Of a DNA stretch of 64,000 nt, positions 9,769 through 17,231 are shown in pieces. The translations under genes and the position numbers were made by a program. Under the pieces are notes generated by a model. The model made no database searches. It was given only the letters and a program-made list of their open reading frames with translations, and was not told the origin of the DNA. Within the stretch, counting starts at the first letter, position 1. Each line of letters starts with the position of its first letter. This DNA is from Rhodobacteraceae bacterium CCMM004 (GTDB lineage: Bacteria; Pseudomonadota; Alphaproteobacteria; Rhodobacterales; Rhodobacteraceae): positions 1-64,000 of the forward strand of contig RZWH01000006.1 in NCBI GenBank assembly GCA_004005435.1, given 5' to 3'.

Positions 9769-10881
9769 ATGAAAAAGGTTCTCTTCGCGACCACGGCGCT
9801 CGTTGCTTCGGCTTCGTTCGCCATGGCGGACGTCGACCTCGAAGGCACCGCGGTGATGGGCATCGCCGGCGGTGACGGGATGGAAGATCAATTCTGGACC
9901 GACATCGACGTCAAATTCAGAATGTCGGGCGAGACCGATGGCGGCCTGACCTTCGGTGCCGAAATCGACCTGGACGAGGCGGACGGCGCGGGAAGCTGCA
10001 GGATCACGGACAACGATGCGACGAATGGTCCGATCCTTATTAACGGTGAACCCGTGGACATCGGGCCCATTGTAGATAGCAATGGTGATACTGTGTCTAT
10101 TCAGGATGCCGACCAAGTTGCTGCTTCCTGCTCGGCGCGCGGTAACTCGCTCGCGTTTGACGGCGCCACCCAGGGCGGTGAGACGATCTTCATCTCCGGC
10201 AACTTCGGCACGATCACCATGGGTGACACCGATGGCGCCCTCGACTGGGCGATGCAGGAAGTCGGGATCGGCGCCTCGCTGGGCGACACCCACACCAGCC
10301 ACGCCGGCTACAACGGCAACGCCGGGCTGGACATCCTCTATGACGGTCAGATCGTGCGCTACGACTACACCTTCGGTGACTTCTCTTTCGCGGCCTCGGC
10401 CCTGTTGGACGACGATCCGACCGACGGTGCAGGCCCGAATCAGCCCGACAATGGCGATACGGTCTTTGCAATTGGTGCTAGATACTCGGCAAACCTTGGC
10501 GGCGTCGATCTCGGCCTGGGTATCGGTTACCAGACCGCCAATAACATCGATCTAATCGGTGTGAGCGCTGACGTCGAGTTCGCTCAGGGCTTCCGTGCTA
10601 TCGTGAACTATACCGATATGGACTCGATGGTCGTCGATTTTGGTGACAACGGCGGCAACCGGACCGTGGACGCTCACTGGGGTATCGGGCTCGGTTACGA
10701 GACGGGCGCCATCTTGGTGTCTGCGAACTATGGTCGTTATGATCTCACTGCCGGTGGCGAAATCGATGGCTACGGTCTCGCCGTGAACTATGACCTGGGT
10801 GGCGGCGCGTCGCTCCAGGCCGGTTACGGCGGTGGCGACGGCCCCGACGCCTACTCCTTCGGTGTTGCGATGGAGTTCTGA
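9769..10881 (+). CDS. Outer-membrane porin (Rhodobacter type)
   Basis: The 370-residue product has the signal peptide MKKVLFATTALVASASFAMA followed by DVDLEGTAVMGIAGGDG. It then shows alternating amphipathic strands and a C-terminal phenylalanine (GVAMEF), the recognition mark for barrel assembly. An in-frame ATG 12 bases upstream is less likely because TGAGGGAAAAC precedes the chosen start at good spacing. The protein has just two cysteines, in GSCRITDN and AASCSARG; they flank a stretch of about 45 residues encoded by unusually AT-rich DNA, probably an extracellular or constriction loop. It is a general-diffusion channel for small hydrophilic solutes. Confidence 0.9.
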   Translation: MKKVLFATTALVASASFAMADVDLEGTAVMGIAGGDGMEDQFWTDIDVKFRMSGETDGGLTFGAEIDLDEADGAGSCRITDNDATNGPILINGEPVDIGPIVDSNGDTVSIQDADQVAASCSARGNSLAFDGATQGGETIFISGNFGTITMGDTDGALDWAMQEVGIGASLGDTHTSHAGYNGNAGLDILYDGQIVRYDYTFGDFSFAASALLDDDPTDGAGPNQPDNGDTVFAIGARYSANLGGVDLGLGIGYQTANNIDLIGVSADVEFAQGFRAIVNYTDMDSMVVDFGDNGGNRTVDAHWGIGLGYETGAILVSANYGRYDLTAGGEIDGYGLAVNYDLGGGASLQAGYGGGDGPDAYSFGVAMEF

Positions 10882-10903
10882 TCCCCACAGGATCGGTTCT
10901 GAA

Positions 10904-10934
10904 AGAGGAGCGGACCCTTGCGGTCCGCTCCTTT
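10904..10934 (+). terminator. Strong hairpin after the porin, overlapping the start region of the next gene
   Basis: The arms AGGAGCGGACC (10906-10916) and GGTCCGCTCCT (10922-10932) pair perfectly around the loop CTTGC and can be extended by two pairs, then a short T run follows. It sits 22 bases after the porin stop and looks like a rho-independent terminator. The left arm also contains AGGAG, and the loop contains a TTG that could start the next gene, so it could instead, or also, control translation. Confidence 0.65.
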
Positions 10935-12417
10935 GCATTCTACGACCCCCTTCGTGCTGACGAAGGACGCCATCGCCCGGGCCTACAAGGCCGCGCTCGC
11001 GCATCTTGCCGCGGGGCGCGACGGCGCGGCCGAGGACGCGCTGACCCGGCTCAGGCAACTCGCCCCGGCCCAGGCCGAGGTGCCGTTCCAATTGGGCCGT
11101 CTGGCGGCGAAGCAGGGACGGTTCGCCGAGGCCGCCGAGCACCTGGCCGCCGCTCTGGCGCTGCGCCCCGGCACCCCCGAGATCGCCGAGGCGCTGGCCG
11201 CCGCGCAGGCCAAGTCCGGCGATAGCGACGCCGCGCTGCGAACGCTCGACGCCCTCGCCAAGGCGCAGCCCCGCGCGGCGAAGCCCGTCGCCGACCAAGC
11301 GCTCCTGCACCAGCGGCGCGGCGACTTCGACGCCGCCGAGAAACTCCTGCTCAAGGCGCTCAAGCTGGCGCCGGGCGATGGCGAACTCTATCGCATCCTG
11401 ATGACCACCCGGACGGCGCGGCCCCGCGATCCGATCGTCAAGGCGATGCAGGCGGCCTGGCGCGATCCTCGCGTGGCCGGTCAGAAACGTGCGCATTTGG
11501 GTTTTGCCTTGGCCAAGGCGATGGCCGACATCGGTGCCACCGACCGCGTATTCCGCTATCTCGACCCCGCCAACGCGCTGGTGCGCGAACGGTGGCCCTA
11601 CGACCGAGCCCGACGCGCGCGCGAGGTGTCCGAGTGGATCAACTGGGCGCGGGGCGCCGCGGTGCCCATGGCGCCGGCCGATCCGCCCCGCCCGGGCCCG
11701 ATCTTGGTCATGGGTATGGCACGGTCGGGCACCACGCTGGTCGAACAGATCCTCGCCAGCCACCCCGACGTGACCCCCGGAGGCGAGTTCGATACCGTCT
11801 ATAGGGCGGGCGTCGCATTGGTCCGGTCCCAGGGCCAGGGCGGACGCCTGGCGGACGTGGCCCCGGACGCCGCGGCCCGTTTTGCCGACGCCTATCTGGG
11901 GCGTCTGCGCGCACGGTTCCCCGATGCCGCCCGCGTGACCGACAAGTCGATGCAGTCTTATCTGCTGGCCGGCCTCATCCGCGTCGCCATCCCCGGCGCC
12001 CGCCTGCTGGTGGTCGAGCGCGATCCCCGCGCCATCGCGCTGTCGATCTATCGCAATGTCTTTGCCCCCGGCACGCACCGCTACGCCTACGACCTGGAGG
12101 ATATCCACCACTACTATGCCCAGTTCCGGCGGATGATCGACTTCTGGCACGAGACGGCCCCGGGCCTGATCGCAACGGTCCGCTACGAAGACGTCGTCAA
12201 GAGGGACCGCGCCACGACCGGCGCCCTCCTCGACGCCGCGGGGCTGCCCTGGGACGACGCCTGCCTCAGCCATCACGCCCATGTGGGCGAGGTCGAGACC
12301 CTGTCCATCGCCCAGGTGCGCCAGCCCCTGCACGAGAACTCGGTCGCGCAATGGGCGGCCTATGCCGACGCGCTGGCCCCCTTTACCGCCCTCCTGAAGC
12401 AGAGCGAGTCGAGCTGA
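10918..12417 (+). CDS. TPR-containing sulfotransferase family protein
   Basis: Residues 1-170 are alanine-rich helical pairs of the TPR type (YKAALAHLAAGRDGAAEDAL, FAEAAEHLAAALALRPGTPEIAEAL). Residues 255-499 form a sulfotransferase domain with the 5'-phosphosulfate loop MGMARSGTTLVEQIL near 265-279 and a second cofactor motif RDPRAIALSIYRN. Such proteins transfer sulfate from PAPS to an unknown acceptor. The TTG at 10918 has AGGAG seven bases upstream, but it lies inside the hairpin; the GTG at 10954 is the alternative start. It is coupled directly to the YggS gene (TGAATG). Confidence 0.82.
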   Translation: MRSAPLHSTTPFVLTKDAIARAYKAALAHLAAGRDGAAEDALTRLRQLAPAQAEVPFQLGRLAAKQGRFAEAAEHLAAALALRPGTPEIAEALAAAQAKSGDSDAALRTLDALAKAQPRAAKPVADQALLHQRRGDFDAAEKLLLKALKLAPGDGELYRILMTTRTARPRDPIVKAMQAAWRDPRVAGQKRAHLGFALAKAMADIGATDRVFRYLDPANALVRERWPYDRARRAREVSEWINWARGAAVPMAPADPPRPGPILVMGMARSGTTLVEQILASHPDVTPGGEFDTVYRAGVALVRSQGQGGRLADVAPDAAARFADAYLGRLRARFPDAARVTDKSMQSYLLAGLIRVAIPGARLLVVERDPRAIALSIYRNVFAPGTHRYAYDLEDIHHYYAQFRRMIDFWHETAPGLIATVRYEDVVKRDRATTGALLDAAGLPWDDACLSHHAHVGEVETLSIAQVRQPLHENSVAQWAAYADALAPFTALLKQSESS

Positions 12418-13068
12418 ATGCCGTTGACCGACATCCGCGCCCGCATCGACGCGGCGGCCCGCGCCGCCGGGCGCGACCCCGACGACATCGCGCTGGTCGC
12501 GGTGTCCAAAAAACAGCCCGAGGCGCGAATCGCGGCGGTGCTGGAGGAGGGTCACCGGCTGTTCGGCGAGAACCGGGTGCAGGAGGCTGCGGGGCGCTGG
12601 CCGGGGTTCCGCGAGGATTTCGACGGCGTCCAGGTGCATCTCATCGGGCCGTTGCAGACGAACAAGGCGCGGCAGGCGATGGAGCTGTTCGAGGCCATCC
12701 ACTCGGTCGACCGGCCCAAGCTGGCGCGCACTCTGGCGCGTCTCGCGGACGAGACCGGCGCGTGCCCCGACCTCTTCGTCCAGGTGAACACCGGCGAGGA
12801 GCCGCAGAAAGCGGGCGTGCTGCCGGCCGACGCCGATGGGTTCGTGAGCGAGTGCCGCGGGCTGGACCTCCCGCTGGTGGGGCTGATGTGCATCCCGCCC
12901 GCCGACGCCCCCCCGGCCCCGCATTTCGCGATGTTGGCCCAGATCGCCGCCCGAAACGGTCTGCCCGGCCTCTCCATGGGCATGAGCGCGGATTACGAGA
13001 CCGCGATCGCCCACGGCGCCACCCATGTGCGCGTGGGCTCGGCGATCTTCGGCGCGCGCGAAGGGTGA
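12418..13068 (+). CDS. YggS/PROSC family pyridoxal-phosphate homeostasis protein
   Basis: The 216-residue product is the single-domain alanine-racemase-like barrel of the YggS family. The PLP lysine is in AVSKKQP (residues 28-34), and FGENRVQEA, HLIGPLQTNKA, SVDR, LFVQVNTGEE, GLMCIPP and LSMGMSADYE follow in the family order. It binds PLP and buffers free PLP and amino- and keto-acid pools; no enzymatic reaction is established. The ATG abuts the previous stop. Confidence 0.95.
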   Translation: MPLTDIRARIDAAARAAGRDPDDIALVAVSKKQPEARIAAVLEEGHRLFGENRVQEAAGRWPGFREDFDGVQVHLIGPLQTNKARQAMELFEAIHSVDRPKLARTLARLADETGACPDLFVQVNTGEEPQKAGVLPADADGFVSECRGLDLPLVGLMCIPPADAPPAPHFAMLAQIAARNGLPGLSMGMSADYETAIAHGATHVRVGSAIFGAREG

Positions 13069-13070
13069 CC

Positions 13071-13089
13071 GCGGCCGGAGCGGGGCCGC
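13071..13089. terminator. Possible hairpin between convergent yggS-like and L,D-transpeptidase genes
   Basis: GCGGCC (13071-13076) can pair with GGCCGC (13084-13089) directly after the YggS stop. The stem is short and lacks a T run, so this is only a candidate. Confidence 0.3.
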
Positions 13090-13120
13090 ACCCTCAGCGC
13101 TAACGCCGCGCGCGGCCTGC

Positions 13121-13618
13121 TCAGCGCAGCGGCACCAGCAGCGGCGTGCCGGGCGGCGTCCGGGCGGCCAGCCAGCGCAGATCGCGAGGCGCCATCGCGA
13201 TACAGCCCTCGGTCGGATGCCCCCGCCGCCGCCAGCGGTGCAGGAAGATCGCCGAGCCCCGGCCGGGCCGCGCGTCGGGCCAGTTCCAATCGGTGAGCAG
13301 CACCAGATCGTAGAGCGGATCGGCCCGCCGCAGCCGCTCATGCGAGCCCCCATAGGGCGCGCGGACGGCGGTATTGTAGTCGGGCCGGCCAGGATCGTCC
13401 GACCACAGGTCGCCGGGGCGGATCGGCACGGCCCAGGGTGCGGGCCGCGCCATCCGGTCGGGGCGGTAGAGCGTCCCGACCACGTGCACCAGGCCCGCCG
13501 GCGTCGCCCCGTCGCCTTCGCGCTTGTCCGCGCGGATGCCGCCCCGCCCTATGGCGCAGGGCACGCGCCGCCCGAACGCCATGAGGCCCGCGGGCGTCAG
13601 GCGCAGCGGGCCGCTCAC
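13121..13618 (-). CDS. L,D-transpeptidase (YkuD) family protein
   Basis: From the GTG at 13618 the protein has 165 residues and consists of one YkuD domain. The signature is visible as FLHRW (His127) and HPTEGCIAM (catalytic Cys139). These enzymes form 3-3 peptidoglycan cross-links or anchor proteins to peptidoglycan. No signal peptide or membrane anchor is visible from this start; the next gene upstream, overlapping by four bases (GTGA), encodes a membrane protein that may act with it. The frame is open far upstream, but the overlap supports the GTG. Confidence 0.82.
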   Translation of the reverse strand: MSGPLRLTPAGLMAFGRRVPCAIGRGGIRADKREGDGATPAGLVHVVGTLYRPDRMARPAPWAVPIRPGDLWSDDPGRPDYNTAVRAPYGGSHERLRRADPLYDLVLLTDWNWPDARPGRGSAIFLHRWRRRGHPTEGCIAMAPRDLRWLAARTPPGTPLLVPLR

Positions 13619-13884
13619 GGCGTCCCCGTCAGGATCAGAACGGCGAAGGCGAGGTAGGCGAGCGCGGCCCCCGCCGCCAGCCACGCCGCCCATGGCGCGG
13701 CGGCCTGGAACGCCCCGCTGCGTGCCAGGGCCGCGGCGGCCAGCAGCACGAACGTCGCCATCAGGCAGGCCCTCAGCAGCCCCTCGCGCCCGTCTGCCCG
13801 CGCGCCGGGCTCGACGCTCAGGTGCCACAGCACCGCGAGCGCCACCGCCCCCGCCGCCCCGGCGATCCATAGGGCGCGCGTCAT
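13615..13884 (-). CDS. Small integral membrane protein, 89 aa
   Basis: The sequence shows three hydrophobic stretches (ALWIAGAAGAVALAVLWHL, CLMATFVLLAAAALARS, AAWLAAGAALAYLAFAVLIL), so it is an inner-membrane protein with about three spans. No catalytic motif is present and I cannot name a family. The ATG overlaps the ribA stop (ATGA), and its own stop overlaps the GTG of the L,D-transpeptidase, so it is the middle gene of a tightly coupled trio. Confidence 0.72.
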   Translation of the reverse strand: MTRALWIAGAAGAVALAVLWHLSVEPGARADGREGLLRACLMATFVLLAAAALARSGAFQAAAPWAAWLAAGAALAYLAFAVLILTGTP

Positions 13885-14954
13885 CTGAGGTGCCCCGACT
13901 TCTCGGCCTTGGTGCGCAGGTAGGCGCGGTTCTCGTCCGTCGCGCCGACCCACAGGGGCACTCGCTCGACCACCTGGATGCCGCAGCGCTCCAGCATCGC
14001 CACCTTGCGCGGGTTGTTGGTGAGCAGTCGCACCCGGTCGATCCCGCGATCGCGCAGCATCTCGGCGCCGGCGCGGAAATCCCGCTCGTCGTCGAGAAAG
14101 CCCAGGCGGTGATTGGCCTCCACCGTGTCGAAGCCCTGGTCCTGGAGCGCGTAGGCCCGCATCTTGTTGGCCAGGCCGATGCCGCGCCCCTCCTGGTTGA
14201 GATAGAGCAGGAGCCCGCCGCCCGCCTCGGCCATCTGCCGCAGCGCAGCGTGGAGCTGGGGCCCGCAATCGCATTTCAGCGAGCCCAGGACATCGCCGGT
14301 AAAGCAGGCCGAATGCAGCCGCACCAGCACCGGCGCGTCCCCCGAGGGGTGGCCGACCTCGACCGTGTAATGCTCGTCGCCGCCGTCGCCGGGGCGATAG
14401 ACCGTCAGCCGCCCGGCCCCGGCCAGCGCCATGGGCAGCCGCGCGCCAACGACCCGGCGCATTCCCGGCGGCGGCGTCTCGGTGGGCAGGGCGGCGAGGT
14501 CCAGCGCCGTGATCTCGGGCGGCGGTGCCGCGACCGGGGCCAGGACGGCGGCGGGCAGCCGCTGGGCCGCCTTGGCCAGCGCCAGTGCGGCGCGGGCGGG
14601 GGCCGCGTCTCCCTCGCGCAGGGCGGCGAAGGGCCCCTTGAGCGGTGTGTCGAGGTCGCGCGCCGGGTCGGCGATGGCGGCGATCTCGGCCTCCCGGGTT
14701 CCGGCGGCCAGCGGTAGCCGTGCGAGGTCGCCGTCGTAGGCCCTGGCGCGCAGCGTCGCCGCCCGCTCGGCGGTGATCGCCAGAACCGCCGCGCCGCCCT
14801 CCAGCAGCGCGGTAAGGCGCGGCCCCCTCGCGCCCTCGGCCGCCAGCGCCAGCCACCACGCGCCGCCCGTGCCGACCCCCACGGGCAGCCCCTGCGCCAG
14901 GTCGGCGCGCGCGCGGGCCAGCCGCTCGGCAATTGTCAGACGCCAAGGTTCCAT
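13881..14954 (-). CDS. ribA: GTP cyclohydrolase II
   Basis: The C-terminal half has the zinc ligands Cys217, Cys228 and Cys230 (HSACFTGDVLGSLKCDCGPQL) and NQEGRGIGLANK, the standard RibA active site. It opens GTP to the pyrimidine precursor of riboflavin. About 165 residues in front resemble a reduced DHBP-synthase-like domain, with no acidic catalytic loop that I can see, so this half is probably non-catalytic. I chose the ATG at 14954 (MEPWRLTIAERLARARADLA); the frame is open to 15008. The other riboflavin genes are not in the window. Confidence 0.92.
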   Translation of the reverse strand: MEPWRLTIAERLARARADLAQGLPVGVGTGGAWWLALAAEGARGPRLTALLEGGAAVLAITAERAATLRARAYDGDLARLPLAAGTREAEIAAIADPARDLDTPLKGPFAALREGDAAPARAALALAKAAQRLPAAVLAPVAAPPPEITALDLAALPTETPPPGMRRVVGARLPMALAGAGRLTVYRPGDGGDEHYTVEVGHPSGDAPVLVRLHSACFTGDVLGSLKCDCGPQLHAALRQMAEAGGGLLLYLNQEGRGIGLANKMRAYALQDQGFDTVEANHRLGFLDDERDFRAGAEMLRDRGIDRVRLLTNNPRKVAMLERCGIQVVERVPLWVGATDENRAYLRTKAEKSGHLR

Positions 14955-15095
14955 GCCGCCAGATATCCCGCGATTGCAGGGATGTGAAACAAATCGTCGC
15001 TCCGCCACACGACGGCGTGAGAGATTTGCAGCAAACCTTGCGCACCGGGCGGGCGATCACATCTCTGTGCCACCTAGCCACGGAGACCCGCACCC

Positions 15096-15782
15096 ATGGG
15101 TGGATTGAAGAAAATTCTGCTGGTCGACGACGACGACGACCTGCGCGAGGCGCTGAGCGAGCAACTGTTGATGACCGAGGATTTCGACGTGTTCGAGGCC
15201 GGCAACGGCCACGACGCGATGGAAAAGGTCAAGGCGGCGCTCTACGACCTGGTGATCCTGGACGTCGGCCTGCCCGACACCGACGGGCGCGAGTTGTGCC
15301 GGCTGATGCGCAAGTCTGGGGTCAAGTGTCCGGTGCTGATGCTGACCGGCCACGACAGCGACGCCGACACGATCCTCGGCCTCGACGCCGGCGCCAACGA
15401 CTATGTGACCAAGCCGTTCAAGTTCCCCGTCCTGTTAGCCCGGATCCGCGCCCAGCTCCGCCAGCACGAGCAATCGGAGGACGCGGTGTTCCAGCTCGGC
15501 CCCTACAGCTTTCGCCCCGCGCAGAAGCTCTTGCTCGACGAGAGCGAGCGCAAGATCCGGTTGACCGAGAAGGAGACGAACATCCTCAAGTTCCTCTATC
15601 GGGCGTCCGAGGGCGTGGTGGCGCGCGATGTGCTTCTGCACGAGGTCTGGGGCTACAACGCGGGGGTGACGACCCACACGCTGGAGACGCATATCTACCG
15701 GCTGCGCCAGAAGATCGAGCCGGACCCGTCGAACGCGCGGCTCCTGGTGACCGAGAGCGGGGGCTACCGCCTCGTGGCGTAA
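15096..15782 (+). CDS. OmpR-family response regulator, CenR-like
   Basis: The 228-residue regulator has a receiver domain with the acidic pair in VDDDDDLREAL, the phospho-acceptor Asp56 (VILDVGLPDTDG), threonine in LTGHDS and lysine in TKPFK. A winged-helix DNA-binding domain follows (LTEKETNILKFLYR, VVARDVLLHEVWGYN, THTLETHIYRLRQKIE). The N-terminus and receiver resemble the alphaproteobacterial CenR envelope regulator; this is a family-level inference. No sensor kinase is adjacent, so its partner is encoded elsewhere. It is divergent from ribA. Confidence 0.9.
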   Translation: MGGLKKILLVDDDDDLREALSEQLLMTEDFDVFEAGNGHDAMEKVKAALYDLVILDVGLPDTDGRELCRLMRKSGVKCPVLMLTGHDSDADTILGLDAGANDYVTKPFKFPVLLARIRAQLRQHEQSEDAVFQLGPYSFRPAQKLLLDESERKIRLTEKETNILKFLYRASEGVVARDVLLHEVWGYNAGVTTHTLETHIYRLRQKIEPDPSNARLLVTESGGYRLVA

Positions 15783-15834
15783 CGAGTTTCCCCTTTCCCG
15801 CATCGGGTATGCGATGCGACTGCCCTGTCGGACT

Positions 15835-15856
15835 GGCCCCGGCACCGCCCGGGGCC
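15835..15856. terminator. GC-rich hairpin terminator after the response regulator
   Basis: GGCCCCGG (15835-15842) pairs perfectly with CCGGGGCC (15849-15856) around a six-base loop and is followed by TTCT. It lies between the convergent response regulator and the secreted-protein gene and could serve both. Confidence 0.6.
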
Positions 15857-15864
15857 TTCTGTCG

Positions 15865-16332
15865 TCAGGGCGGCGACGGCAGCATGGGCGCGAACGTCCC
15901 CAACCGCTCCACTGTCCCCTCGATCACCAGCGTCCCGTCGAAGGTGGTGTGGCCTTGGCTCACCCAGCCGTCGCGGGCGGCGACGAAGAGGTATAGGCGG
16001 TCCGGGTTCCGGGCGTTGGGCATCACGAGGCCGGTCAGGCGACCGGTGGTCATCCGCCGCTCCCGCCCCTCAGGATCGGTCCACACTGCGCTGAGCGTTG
16101 CTGGACGCCCCGCCGCCACGACCAGCTCCAGCCGCACCTCATGCCGCGCGTCCCATCCGTAAATCTCCACCCGCGCATCCCGGGCATCGCCGGTAAAGAA
16201 ACTGCTGCCCGGCTGCACCATCGGCGTCGCCCCGGCATGACGCGCGCTGAGATAGACCTGGGCGTAGTCCTGCCGCTCCTGCGCCGCGGCGCCGGTGGCG
16301 AGGCAGAGGATTAGGACGACGAGACGAAGCAT
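15865..16332 (-). CDS. Secreted hypothetical protein, 155 aa
   Basis: The ATG at 16332 gives a signal peptide (MLRLVVLILCLATGAAAQ) with a likely cut before QERQDY. The mature part looks like a beta-sandwich: short strands (RVEIYGWDARHEVRLELVVAAG, RLYLFVAARDGWVSQGHTTFDGTLVIEGTV) and no catalytic pattern. I do not recognise it. It is divergent from the exonuclease III gene across 115 bases and convergent with the response regulator. Confidence 0.72.
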   Translation of the reverse strand: MLRLVVLILCLATGAAAQERQDYAQVYLSARHAGATPMVQPGSSFFTGDARDARVEIYGWDARHEVRLELVVAAGRPATLSAVWTDPEGRERRMTTGRLTGLVMPNARNPDRLYLFVAARDGWVSQGHTTFDGTLVIEGTVERLGTFAPMLPSPP

Positions 16333-16447
16333 CGGCCCGATCGTCTCACGGCAGGGCGGGCATGGCAACGAACGGCGTGACAAGGTCGGGATTTCCGGGC
16401 TGGCGCTCGGCGGTGGACATGGCAGGATGCCGCGGCAAGGAGGCCCC

Positions 16448-17230
16448 ATGCCATTCACCGTTGCCACCTGGAACATCAACAGCGTTCGGCTGCGCGCCGA
16501 ACTGGTCAAGACGTTCATCCGCAAGACGCGGCCGGACATCCTGTGCCTGCAGGAGATCAAGTCGCCGGTGGACAAGATGCCAAGCTTTGCCCGCATGGGG
16601 TTCAAACACGTCGTCGCGCGGGGGCAGAAGGGCTACAACGGCGTCGCCATCCTATCCAAGCTGCCGCTGGAGGAGGTGGGGAGCCACGACCACGCCGCGC
16701 TCGGCCATGCCCGCCACGTGGCGGCGCGGCTGGAAAACGGCGTGACGCTTCACAACTACTATGTCCCCGCGGGCGGCGACGTGCCGGACCGGGAGGTGAA
16801 CGTGAAGTTCGGGCAAAAGCTCGACTACCTCACCGCCATGCGCGACAGCTTTCGCGCCGATCCGCCTGCGCGGTCGATCCTGGTGGGCGACCTGAACATC
16901 GCGCCGCGCGAGGACGACGTGTGGAGCCACAAGCAGCTCCTCAAGGTGGTGAGCCACACGCCCATCGAGGTCGCGCATCTGGGCCAGGCGCAGGAGGCCG
17001 GGGGCTGGACCGATATCACCCGGCAGGACCTGCCCGAGGGGCGGCACTATACCTGGTGGTCCTACCGCAACCCCAACTGGCGCGAGAACGACAAGGGCCG
17101 GCGGCTGGACCATATCTGGGCCTCGGCCGACATCGCGGGGGCGGCGCATGGCAGCCGCATCCTCAAGGACGCGCGCGGGTGGGAGCAGCCCTCCGACCAC
17201 GTGCCGGTCCTCGCCACCTTCGACCTCTGA
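16448..17230 (+). CDS. xth: Exodeoxyribonuclease III (AP endonuclease family)
   Basis: The 260-residue enzyme has the ExoIII landmarks in order: TWNINSVR, LQEIKS (metal-binding Glu36), YNGVAILSK, GDLNIAPREDDVW, RLDHIWAS and the catalytic SDHVPVLATF at the C-terminus. It cleaves DNA at abasic sites and trims 3' ends during base-excision repair. An AAGGAGG ribosome-binding site ends four bases before the ATG and fixes the start. The following oxidase gene begins two bases after the stop region, so read-through transcription is possible. Confidence 0.95.
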   Translation: MPFTVATWNINSVRLRAELVKTFIRKTRPDILCLQEIKSPVDKMPSFARMGFKHVVARGQKGYNGVAILSKLPLEEVGSHDHAALGHARHVAARLENGVTLHNYYVPAGGDVPDREVNVKFGQKLDYLTAMRDSFRADPPARSILVGDLNIAPREDDVWSHKQLLKVVSHTPIEVAHLGQAQEAGGWTDITRQDLPEGRHYTWWSYRNPNWRENDKGRRLDHIWASADIAGAAHGSRILKDARGWEQPSDHVPVLATFDL

Positions 17231-17231
17231 C

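Noticed and set aside
10552-13353. 933-codon minus-strand open frame opposite the porin end, sulfotransferase and YggS genes
   Set aside because: It crosses three well-supported genes on the other strand and has no domain signature.
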